From positions 1 to 64,000 of the forward strand of contig JAKVAX010000010.1 in assembly GCA_022447625.1 (NCBI GenBank): a DNA stretch of 64,000 bases, in the 5' to 3' direction. Below are positions 18,894 to 26,161 of the stretch, piece after piece. Within the stretch, counting starts at the first letter, position 1, and the number at the start of each line of letters is the position of its first letter. The position numbers and the translations under genes are program-made. The notes under the pieces are model-generated. The model saw only the letters and a program-made list of their open reading frames with translations, made no database searches and was not told the origin of the DNA. The DNA is from Flavobacteriales bacterium. GTDB lineage: Bacteria > Bacteroidota > Bacteroidia > Flavobacteriales_D > Sanyastnellaceae.

Positions 18894-18923
18894 AAAGCCT
18901 CCGTACCGGAGGCTTTCTTTTTT
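18894..18923 (+). terminator. Rho-independent terminator after the prolyl oligopeptidase gene
   Basis: AAAGCCTCCG and CGGAGGCTTT form a near-perfect stem with a very short loop, followed by a C and six T residues. It lies 26 bases after the stop codon. Confidence 0.9.
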
Positions 18924-18928
18924 AGGCC

Positions 18929-19022
18929 TAAGGCTTAAGGAATGGCTATTCTAGCTCGAGGAGTTTTAACTGTCGCTGAATTTCAAGATGAAATTCAGGA
19001 TTAAAAAAGGGCTTAAGCCTTA
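18929..19022. repeat. Nested inverted repeats between convergent genes
   Basis: Outer arms TAAGGCTTAAG (18929-18939) and CTTAAGCCTTA (19012-19022) are perfect complements; inside them CTGAATTTC (18976-18984) and GAAATTCAG (18990-18998) form a second stem. The unit AAGCCTTAAG is a low-complexity word particular to this gap. It lies between the prolyl oligopeptidase and OmpA-type gene ends. Confidence 0.6.
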
Positions 19023-19034
19023 AGCTATAAGCCT

Positions 19035-21233
19035 TTATTGAATTTCAGCCGTTATCTGAACCTCCCTCGGCTCCAACGCCTCATTCGTGAAGAGGAGAAT
19101 AGAGCGTACAACCTGACCTTTTTGTTGGTCTGAAGTGAATGCCACTAAGATATCTGTGGATTCTTCTGGGGCGAGGACTGTCTTTTCGAGTGTTGGGACG
19201 GTGCATCCGCAGCTACTAGCTATGGAGTCTATGCGTAGAGTGTCTGTGCCATTATTCGTTAAGCGGAAAAGCGTTTCCACGCTAGTGTTAGGAGTAACAA
19301 GACCAAAATTGTGTACCAGCTTATCAAAGTGCGAGGCAGAGAAAAGGCTATCTGGCATACCGCGCTGAACTGACTGAATTTCAATCTTACGTTCCAAACG
19401 GGCGCCACGAGAGTAGATTGACTCTTGTTCATCGGAAAGGTCATCACTTACTTGTTGATCGGCTTCGTATTCACCGAAAGGCACTTCGGCGAAAGTGAGG
19501 GTGGCGTGGTTATCAGCTTCACCATTGATGTATGGCATAAAAGCACCATTCTTGTCGTCGTTCAGGTAGTTGACTAGACTGGCAATTCTTCTTCTTGTAA
19601 GATTGACGTTATAGTCACTTTCTGCTCGAGGAGAGGCAAATCCTTTAATTGTCAACTGAATGCTGAACCCTTTTTCGAGCTCTTGAAGAAGCAGGTCTGA
19701 GAAGATACTCAGGTCATTGTAGCCTTTTTCAAGGAAGAGCGAGTAGAAGTCTTCGACATCGTATTCTGCTTCTTCTCTTTTATCGCCCGACATTCCTTTC
19801 GCGTTCTCCTTGAGGTATTTTTTTTTGAGTTGCTGGTAAGAGTCAAAACAATCGCTGTAGCTCAGCGCAGTGGTGGTATCACGAGTGTTTGGGTTCGGCT
19901 CATCATTGTGAAAGTAGAGGGTCACCGGTAAGTACTCATTCAACTGACGCAGCGAAACAAATACTTCTGGAGTATCAACAGGGAGCGAATCACGGAATTG
20001 AATCAAGTAGAGGTCATTGCAGCAGTAAGTTGAGTTGCCAAGACTTCCCGGACGATTTGAAGCCATCAAGCCTCCGTTCAGCTCATCAAAGTATCGGTAG
20101 TATAGATCGTTTTGGCCTGAATTCACTGGATAACCGAGGTTCTCTGGTTCCTGGAAACTGCGGGGGTAGCCTTTCGAACGGAACACGTCGTAACCTCCAA
20201 AGCCAACATGCCAGTTGCTACTGAAGAACAGTTGTTCACTAATGAAATAAGGCGAGAGTTCATTATCTGGAGTATTTACGTTGTCTCCAGCATTTGCTGG
20301 CGCTTGCCAACTTCCGTCGTCATTTCGGAACGTCCACCAAATATCCAGCTGTCCACGTGTGCCTGGACGGTCAGAGCAGTAGAATAGAACTTCTTGTTCT
20401 TTGTATAAGCCTACCCAAGGCATGGTACTGTTGTATTCCAAACTATTGATGGTAGGAATAGAACGTCCTGGTTGAATGCGACCTTCTATAACTTCTGCTT
20501 CCATGATGCGGCATGAGCTATCTGGGCATTCAACGTAATAGGCCCGAGAGTGGTCAGGGGAGAAGACAAGGTTTCCAGAATTAAAGTCTTTCTCAAACTT
20601 GGCGGCGTATCCTTGATCAATGTTGTAGAGTGAGTCTTCCATCGAAGCTCTCCAGAACGAGATGTGGTTCGCTTCTTCTCTATACGAGGAATAGAACAGG
20701 GTACTATCGAAAAGGAACGGAGCGAATTCAGACTCCGTAGTATTGACATCGCCAGGAAGTCTTTCAACGGTAACAGGGCCATCCAGACGACGAGCATTCA
20801 AGGCGTAGGTACAGCTCTCAATTTCCTGCAACGATTTACGGTAAAGGTAGCTGTCTTTTTTGCGCTTGTACTTCTTGCTGAACTTCTTGTAGTTGCGAAG
20901 TGCTTCTTTGTACTTCCCATTGGCCTTTTGCATCTCCGCCAAACGGAACTGACCAAGTTCAAAAAGCTTCCCTTTATCCTTGTTGAAGGCCTTGGCATAG
21001 AGGTATTCAGCCTTCTTAGAATTTCGAGATGCCCGCAACGCCTCAGCATATTTGATGGTCATATCAAAGTCAGCGCTATCAATAGTATAAGCTTCTGCAT
21101 AATACTCCGCAGCAGCAAGCACATCATTTCTCGCCCATGCGTCATCCCCAAGGGCAGTCCATTGTTTTAGACTTTGCGCAGAAGCAAAAAAGGGCAGTAG
21201 ACAGAGACAAGTGACAATCAGTCGAAAGCTCAT
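19035..21233 (-). CDS. TPR / PD40 propeller / OmpA-like / DUF1573 envelope protein
   Basis: A 732-residue exported protein combining four modules: signal peptide (LCLLPFFASAQ), TPR-like helices (about 20-135), a WD40-like PD40 propeller (about 165-410; LFYCSDRPGTRGQLDIWW, LFFSSNWHVGFGGYDVF), an OmpA-like peptidoglycan-binding region (about 460-600; IKGFASPRAESDYNVNLTRRR), and a C-terminal DUF1573 immunoglobulin-like domain (about 638-732; ASSCGCTVPTLEKTVLAPEES). The first three modules match the PorE-type T9SS or gliding-associated layout; the DUF1573 end is an extra. Likely bridges outer membrane and cell wall. Alone in its transcription unit. Confidence 0.82.
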   Translation of the reverse strand: MSFRLIVTCLCLLPFFASAQSLKQWTALGDDAWARNDVLAAAEYYAEAYTIDSADFDMTIKYAEALRASRNSKKAEYLYAKAFNKDKGKLFELGQFRLAEMQKANGKYKEALRNYKKFSKKYKRKKDSYLYRKSLQEIESCTYALNARRLDGPVTVERLPGDVNTTESEFAPFLFDSTLFYSSYREEANHISFWRASMEDSLYNIDQGYAAKFEKDFNSGNLVFSPDHSRAYYVECPDSSCRIMEAEVIEGRIQPGRSIPTINSLEYNSTMPWVGLYKEQEVLFYCSDRPGTRGQLDIWWTFRNDDGSWQAPANAGDNVNTPDNELSPYFISEQLFFSSNWHVGFGGYDVFRSKGYPRSFQEPENLGYPVNSGQNDLYYRYFDELNGGLMASNRPGSLGNSTYCCNDLYLIQFRDSLPVDTPEVFVSLRQLNEYLPVTLYFHNDEPNPNTRDTTTALSYSDCFDSYQQLKKKYLKENAKGMSGDKREEAEYDVEDFYSLFLEKGYNDLSIFSDLLLQELEKGFSIQLTIKGFASPRAESDYNVNLTRRRIASLVNYLNDDKNGAFMPYINGEADNHATLTFAEVPFGEYEADQQVSDDLSDEQESIYSRGARLERKIEIQSVQRGMPDSLFSASHFDKLVHNFGLVTPNTSVETLFRLTNNGTDTLRIDSIASSCGCTVPTLEKTVLAPEESTDILVAFTSDQQKGQVVRSILLFTNEALEPREVQITAEIQ

Positions 21234-21296
21234 GTAAATTGGTTTCGGACTAAAGTTAACTTTTTTAGTTAGGCGTTAGCCTATAGTCTAAAGCCT

Positions 21297-21689
21297 CTAT
21301 AAAGAGTCTGGTATATCATCATGCAAAAAAGTAAACGACAACACTTCGAAGCTCCTTATTTCGAGTAGGTGTTCGAGTTCCTTGTGTTTATCGCCTTTGA
21401 GAGCAATCAAGCCTACTTTTCCTTGATACTTGGCTATGCGGTACATCTTTTTGCCACGGAAACGTTTACCGGTGTCGACTTCTATGATATCGTTGATGAA
21501 GACGTAGCGGTTATTTTTATCGCGCAGGCCGATGGCTCGGTCAATCTCCGAGTGAGGAAGGCGTTCGCCGTTCCACCAGAAAAGATCTTTGCTGTAGAAG
21601 GGGGCTTGATTCTCTTGGCGCTCATAGCCTACGATCTTCTTTCCCACTCGCAGTCTCTTCAAACCGATGATCTCATGGCGCTGATGCAT
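21297..21689 (-). CDS. YopX-like small protein
   Basis: A 130-residue soluble protein. The central GLRDKNNRYVFINDIIEVDTGKR resembles the RDKNGKEIYEGDIV signature of the YopX family, best known from phage genomes, followed by a beta-rich tail (IAKYQGKVGLIAL). No signal peptide or membrane segment. The start at 21687-21689 is ATG. No other phage gene is visible nearby, so this may be an isolated prophage relic or a domesticated copy. Assignment is tentative because the match is limited to one motif region. Confidence 0.45.
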   Translation of the reverse strand: MHQRHEIIGLKRLRVGKKIVGYERQENQAPFYSKDLFWWNGERLPHSEIDRAIGLRDKNNRYVFINDIIEVDTGKRFRGKKMYRIAKYQGKVGLIALKGDKHKELEHLLEIRSFEVLSFTFLHDDIPDSL

Positions 21690-21865
21690 ATCAGTATAAC
21701 AGTCGTACTATTCGTGTTTGTTTACTTTAAATGATCTTGATTGACCTTTGGAGGTGTTATCAATGAGATTATTAGTTACAAATGTTGGCTCATTAAGTTC
21801 TCTGTAACTGAAGTTGGCGTGGATTATCCAAGTATTTGAACTAATTCTATAATAGAATAGAGCGT

Positions 21866-21985
21866 ATGAAATGGACCTATTGCACTTTGTTCCTTTGTGT
21901 TTTGTTATGTGCTTGTGGAGAACCTAAACAAGATCCATTCGCTCCTCAGGGATATGTCAATGATTTCGAGAACATTTTAAACTAA
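21866..21985 (+). pseudogene. Short lipoprotein reading frame, TPM-domain remnant
   Basis: A 39-codon plus-strand frame: lipoprotein signal (FLCVLLCACGEP) followed by PQGYVNDFENIL, which looks like the opening of a TPM domain (GYVNDFAGIL in the family), then a stop. A full TPM protein is over 140 residues, so only the start survives. It overlaps the end of the pirin-like remnant on the other strand. Could instead be a genuine small lipoprotein. Confidence 0.4.
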
Positions 21986-22510
21986 GAAGAAGAGCGAATC
22001 TTCTTTGGCTCAATGGAAATGGCTTTACCTTCATTCGCGAATTCGATGATCTCGCGCATGTTTACTTCAAGTCCGTTTATTTTAGAGGCTCCCCGAACTT
22101 GGTATAACATGACATTCCAGTCAATGGGCACTTCAGTTTCAACGGTCTCCCCAGCTTTTACCTACAAGCTCGACATGAACAAGTCTGTTTTAGAATTATG
22201 TGGGCCTTTTTCGCCTTCGGCGGAACCGCTGATGATATTCCATTCGTAAGCTCCGTGTGGACCAGCGATGTGGACGAGGTCTAGCTCTTCGTATCCGTGT
22301 TAGTCAGGAGAGGAGAGTTTGAGGCTCTTCGGAAGATTCATCCATACTTGGGTGATTTCAAGGTCACTACCGTGCTCCTTGAATGTATCAAGCTCAGGTA
22401 AATTTCTAGTTGGAAGCGCTTTGTAGGTGCTCAGTGCACGAACCGGCTCATTTGCTGTCTGGTGGATTCCTAAAATCTCTCTTTTGCAGAGCTGATCTTC
22501 TGGTTATTGA
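21982..22510 (-). pseudogene. Pirin-like protein, broken
   Basis: The minus strand reads almost continuously as a protein resembling the second half of pirin: TQVWMNLPKSLKL (pirin has QLWVNLP...K), then DLVHIAGPHGAYEW, a pirin_C-like VKAGETVETEVPIDWNVMLY and the end EFANEGKAISIEPKK. Two in-frame stops interrupt it (TAA after SSPD, TAG after FMSSL), and the N-terminal cupin half is missing or frameshifted beyond about 22500. Pirins are cupin-fold metal enzymes or regulators. The remnant also contains a long-stem relative of the palindrome. Family call is by eye and moderate. Confidence 0.5.
22209..22225 (-). repeat. Long-stem palindrome relative, TTC loop
   Basis: TTTCGCC-TTC-GGCGGAA: same outer arms as the main palindrome but a 7-base stem. 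Lies in the pirin-like remnant, where the minus strand reads G-S-A-E-G. Confidence 0.6.
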
Positions 22511-22577
22511 AACGGTGATGGCTTCAACATGAGAACAAAGCTATGGACGAGATAGATGTAGGTACATTGAACTAGGT

Positions 22578-22600
22578 TAAGAATGAGAATGAGAATGAGA
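22578..22600 (+). repeat. Short tandem repeat of GAATGA
   Basis: About three and a half copies of the hexamer GAATGA just before the thioesterase gene end. One of several gap-specific simple words in this window. Confidence 0.6.
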
Positions 22601-22606
22601 GCTCTC

Positions 22607-22999
22607 TTAAGCTTCTATTTTTACGGGCCTTTTATTCTCGTCGATGGCTACGAAGGTGAATTCTCCGGTGATGGCTTTGTCGCGTTGATCAGAGTACATC
22701 TGTTCGATGTAGATATTCACGCGAATCTTCAGGCTCGTTCTACCGAGGTAGATGACTTTTCCTTGCAATTCGGCAATGGTGCCTGCTGGGATAGGCTTTT
22801 TGAAGTCGATGCGATCGCTTGATACCGTCACCATTCGTTGACGACTGAAGCGGGTAGCCGTTATGAAGGCTACTTCATCCATGAGCTGCATAGCGGTTCC
22901 ACCGAAGAGGGTATCGTAGTGATTGGTAGTATTGGGGAATACTGCCTTGAATATGCTAGTTTGGGAGGCTTCTATGCGTTCTTCGAGGGTCATTTGCAT
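22607..22999 (-). CDS. Acyl-CoA thioesterase (hotdog fold, YciA type)
   Basis: Hydrolyses acyl-CoA thioesters in the cytoplasm. The hotdog signature is clear: NHYDTLFGGTAMQLMDEVAFITATRFS, then a SSDRIDFKKPIPAGTI strand and GRTSLKIRVNIY. The open frame extends to 23098, but I take the ATG at 22997-22999 (MQMTLEER), which gives a 131-residue protein of family size; a second ATG is two codons later. The neighbourhood upstream is the blh gene end, with 265 bases between, so it probably has its own promoter. Confidence 0.85.
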   Translation of the reverse strand: MQMTLEERIEASQTSIFKAVFPNTTNHYDTLFGGTAMQLMDEVAFITATRFSRQRMVTVSSDRIDFKKPIPAGTIAELQGKVIYLGRTSLKIRVNIYIEQMYSDQRDKAITGEFTFVAIDENKRPVKIEA

Positions 23000-23263
23000 G
23001 AATTTATCTGACAAATGTAGTCTGGTTTTCAAATTTAGCGACGTGAAACTCGCGTAATAGTGCATAACCTGATTTAGTAATGGCAGGTTCTGAATCACTC
23101 GAAGTTGAAATTTACTTTACAGGAATATTCCCAGACAATTCAATTACATCGTTTTCATCTGATCGTCGTCCTTGTTCGATTCGCTCATACCTAAGAAGTA
23201 ATTCGAAGTTCGTCATTGCATGATCAAAAGGACACAGAAGTGATTTCAGACGATCAACTTTAG

Positions 23264-24169
23264 TTATGCTTCGTTGTTGTAGAATCTATTCATCACGATA
23301 GCATGAGGCAGGGTGATGGATGAGATGACAATCATTAAGCAGTATCCATAAGACCAAGGAATGAGATCGAAATGTATTCCGATAAATAGCAATGCGATGC
23401 CAAGGAATGAAAGCAAGGAGAATGGAGTAAGCAAGATCAGAAACCCTCGAATGGAAGATATAATCCCAAGAACGTTCAGGTATTCATATTCCTCACGCAT
23501 GACTTTGATTGAGTGCAAGATCACGAAGTACAATGTAAATCCAACGATAAAAGGCATCAAATAAAAGCAACAAAGAATCAAACTTAGATTGATGAATTCA
23601 ATCAGCAGAGATTCAAATTGCCACTCCTTCTTCCACGCGAAAAAAATCATCAAGAGAAGCGATAGAAGAAGTGATGAAATGAACACACTTCTAATAATCA
23701 GTTCTTGATGCACGCGATCGAAAAACATGAAGTCTTCGTACTCTGCAACGATGGATCGAACTTCATTGAGATTGAAAAAGATCAACCCGGACAACAGCGC
23801 AATACCCCATGTTAGATGGAGCACTTTGTGTGGGCCATTGATTTCTGTAAAATAGTGGACGAATTGCGATTGTCCGAAATGATAGGCTGATAGTACTAAG
23901 AAGGCGACATAAGCGAGGACAGGGAAAAACAACCACGCTGCTAGATTGATGCCAGCAACAATCAAGTAAATCCCTATGAATTCAAGATTGCGACCATCTG
24001 TTTTCTTTAAGAACAGCACATTGTCAATGGCTCCATGCGGAATGCCGAGTAAGAGAATAAATGGCAAACAGACCATCAACTGGTGACCTATCTCAATCTC
24101 CTGGAACTCAGAAGTGATAGGTAAAAATAATAGCACTGCCGCAATAAATATGAATGTTGCTCTGGTCAT
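23264..24169 (-). CDS. blh: Brp/Blh-family beta-carotene 15,15'-dioxygenase
   Basis: A 301-residue integral membrane enzyme that splits beta-carotene into two retinal molecules, the rhodopsin chromophore. Many hydrophobic helices are visible, with the conserved histidine motifs GIPHGAIDN (N-terminal), SAYHFGQSQF, ILHSIKV and TLPHAIVMN expected to hold the non-haem iron. Length is normal. It follows the rhodopsin gene on the same strand, 46 bases downstream, separated by a strong hairpin, so its expression is probably a fraction of rhodopsin's. No carotenoid synthesis (crt) genes are in the window, so beta-carotene must be made elsewhere. Confidence 0.93.
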   Translation of the reverse strand: MTRATFIFIAAVLLFLPITSEFQEIEIGHQLMVCLPFILLLGIPHGAIDNVLFLKKTDGRNLEFIGIYLIVAGINLAAWLFFPVLAYVAFLVLSAYHFGQSQFVHYFTEINGPHKVLHLTWGIALLSGLIFFNLNEVRSIVAEYEDFMFFDRVHQELIIRSVFISSLLLSLLLMIFFAWKKEWQFESLLIEFINLSLILCCFYLMPFIVGFTLYFVILHSIKVMREEYEYLNVLGIISSIRGFLILLTPFSLLSFLGIALLFIGIHFDLIPWSYGYCLMIVISSITLPHAIVMNRFYNNEA

Positions 24170-24176
24170 AAAAGGT

Positions 24177-24209
24177 AAGAACCATCCAGGAGCGACCTGG
24201 ATGGTTCTT
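24177..24209 (-). terminator. Perfect 14-bp hairpin between rhodopsin and blh
   Basis: AAGAACCATCCAGG (24177-24190) and CCTGGATGGTTCTT (24196-24209) are perfect complements around a 5-base loop. In the transcript it follows the rhodopsin stop and ends 7 bases before the blh ATG. Only a short broken T run follows, so partial termination or 3'-end protection of the rhodopsin message is likely. Confidence 0.8.
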
Positions 24210-24215
24210 TATCAA

Positions 24216-24968
24216 TTAAGCAGCGGCAGGCTGCGATGATTTCGTTGACGTGATGGCAATGTTGTAGACTACCAATCCAAATCCAATTTTGTTGATGGCA
24301 TCTGCAATGTTGTAGAAGAGGTCAACGTTTTCTGATCCCCATCCGAAAGCCGTATTTAGCCAGCCTCCTGGCATGCACATGTAACCAATTGGGTAAATGG
24401 CCCATCCAACGAGTACAAACCACGCTAGTGTGCGCACTCCTTGTTTTACCACAGCTGAATCACTTTTTTGGGCCAATTGAGCCACTTCTCCAAACCAAGC
24501 AGCGTACAAGATGTATACGTAACCAACAGTACTAAGCACACCCCAAAGCACTGAGTGAGTGGAGCTTCCACCTTCTGGGTTGAATGCTTCTCCAATGTAT
24601 CCTGCTACCAGCATCCATACTGATGCTAGGATCAATTTCCAAAGAAGACTTTTCTTCGCTCCTGCGGCTTTTGTAAGTAGATAGAATTCCACGCACATCA
24701 AAGGAACTGTCAGAGTCCAATCGATATATCGTAGAGACGTTGGATTCTCTCCTGTCGCTAGATAATAATCTCGCATGTAATAATAGTGAACGGCAGCAAT
24801 GAATGTAATCAATGCAGAAACTAGAAGAGACAGTTTCCACTTGTCACTCACGCGACTACGTTCAAAAAAGAAGAAGATGGATGCAGCTAGCATCGCCATG
24901 TATCCCGTAAAGAACGTAAATGCAATCGCATCGTCTTTAGGAATAGTTAAAACATCTAAAATGGTCAT
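24216..24968 (-). CDS. Green-type proton-pumping proteorhodopsin
   Basis: A 250-residue seven-helix retinal protein that pumps protons outward in light. In my numbering from the ATG at 24966-24968: D83 (proton acceptor), T87 and E94 (donor) in RYIDWTLTVPLMCVEFY give the DTE motif; M91 sits at the tuning position (PR residue 105), predicting green absorption; H61 in AAVHYYY is the acceptor's partner; K227 in DAINKIGF binds retinal. An upstream in-frame GTG (24998) would add ten residues, but the ATG gives the usual length. Paired with blh, so light capture and retinal supply are linked. Confidence 0.95.
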   Translation of the reverse strand: MTILDVLTIPKDDAIAFTFFTGYMAMLAASIFFFFERSRVSDKWKLSLLVSALITFIAAVHYYYMRDYYLATGENPTSLRYIDWTLTVPLMCVEFYLLTKAAGAKKSLLWKLILASVWMLVAGYIGEAFNPEGGSSTHSVLWGVLSTVGYVYILYAAWFGEVAQLAQKSDSAVVKQGVRTLAWFVLVGWAIYPIGYMCMPGGWLNTAFGWGSENVDLFYNIADAINKIGFGLVVYNIAITSTKSSQPAAA

Positions 24969-25045
24969 GATTATTGGTTTTATAATTCTTCTAACCACGT
25001 ATTTAGGAGAATGTTGAGGGAGTCAGGAATCCTATAAAAATTCAT

Positions 25046-25083
25046 AATGTTTAAACATTTGTAGTAAAAGTTAAACAAGCATA
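25046..25083 (-). promoter_or_regulatory. Candidate rhodopsin promoter and operator-like palindrome
   Basis: On the minus strand TATGCTTG (25076-25083) is one base off the Bacteroidota -7 consensus TAnnTTTG. Just downstream, AATGTTTAAACATT (25046-25059) is a perfect 14-base palindrome in the expected leader, about 80 bases before the rhodopsin ATG, well placed for a dimeric regulator. The rest of the 329-base gap (24999-25327) shows no gene. Confidence 0.4.
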
Positions 25084-25327
25084 GTGTGACAACTTTAAAA
25101 TCCAATAATTATTTACCTATAATGGCTTATGTAATTGGTAGTTACGGTGTTTCGCGTCATTTAAGAAGCCAACTATAAAGTAGGTTTTAGAAGGCAGGGT
25201 TAAAATGTTCTAAAAACTAGATAATTGCATTCTATGACTGATTTTAGTCAATTCATACTGATCGAGAAAGGTCGAATTTTGATGAAATTGACCGAGAAAG
25301 AGTACCGATATTAGTGATTGGAAGAGG

Positions 25328-26139
25328 TTATTCCGCGCTAGCGATAATCACCCCAGAATTTCCTGTAAGGTCAAAATGGTCAATAGACGGGCAGTACATT
25401 TTTGAAATGAACCCATCTAAGTACAAAGCGAATTGACATCCCTGTTCCTGGAAGAATGTTGCGAAATCGTAAAAGTTGATTTTCTCTCTCGACATCGCGA
25501 AGATGATTTGTCCATCTGGTAAAACACCTACGCCGTTTCGGATATTCAGATTGGTAGACCCTTCATTGAAGAGGTCATTAATTTCTTCACGAATAAGCAG
25601 GAGAGGGCCAGATTGGGTGGCATATTCGATTCCTTCGAACTCGAAGAACTGACTGGACTTAATTCCCGCTTTCTCTTCTGAAGTCAAGTAGAACAAGCCA
25701 TTTGGCTCCTGTAGAAGTTACTATGGGCGTCTTTCCTCCAATTCATTTTTCGTTGGAGAACTCCCTTCTTAATGTAACGTCCTAATGGTTCTCGATCCTC
25801 CATGTACATGCCACCATTCATGGTCAAGGTGAGGGTTCTGCCTTCAGCTTCTACGTGCGCTTTAAGCTTCCATAGGCCTCTGAGCGGATTCACTGAAGTG
25901 TCTTTGTGAGCCATAAATAATTCAGCACTAACAGGATCAACGATGTGACTGACAATCGGAGCTTTGTTCAATACCTAGGATGAATCGATGGCGGTCACCG
26001 CAAACTCCGAATCGCCAACTCCTTGTTCGATAGGTATGACAACTACTAAATCATGTGCTTCAGTCACAACTTCTAAAGAACGAGTAGTGCCGGCGACGGC
26101 GAGTAGCCCGAGGATCTAGATGAATAGGTGCTTTTTCAT
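25328..26139 (-). pseudogene. Phosphodiester glycosidase family (DUF2233) gene, broken
   Basis: The minus strand carries a DUF2233/NAGPA-like protein in pieces: a signal start (MKKHLFI, TAG, ILGLLAVAG), a second TAG after AIDSS, then TLTMNGGMYMEDREPLGRYI, a one-base deletion near 25706 (after SNFY), and a clean second half from NGLFYLTSEEK through TQSGPLLLI, NIRNGVGVLPDGQIIFAMS and LYLDGFISKMY. The family cleaves or recognises N-acetylglucosamine phosphodiesters on glycans. Two stops plus a frameshift argue against sequencing error alone. The last codons before the stop are a palindrome copy (A-S-A-E). Confidence 0.8.
25331..25343 (+). repeat. Interspersed palindrome copy 5
   Basis: Exact TTCCGCGCTAGCG; read on the minus strand as the final I-A-S-A-E before the stop of the broken DUF2233 gene. 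Confidence 0.9.
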
Positions 26140-26161
26140 AATGTGACGCTTGTGACCAATG

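Noticed and set aside
21297-21689. Prophage region around the YopX-like gene
   Set aside because: No integrase, capsid, tail or att repeats nearby; flanking genes are ordinary chromosomal ones.
23099-23263. A 35- to 49-codon minus-strand frame after blh
   Set aside because: Short, no family recognised, no start context; could be the tail of an old gene but not supported.
25328-26139. In-frame TAG codons in the DUF2233 gene as evidence of amber recoding
   Set aside because: The same gene also has a one-base deletion, and broken genes elsewhere use TAA and TGA; intact genes here end normally in TAG, so recoding is not supported.
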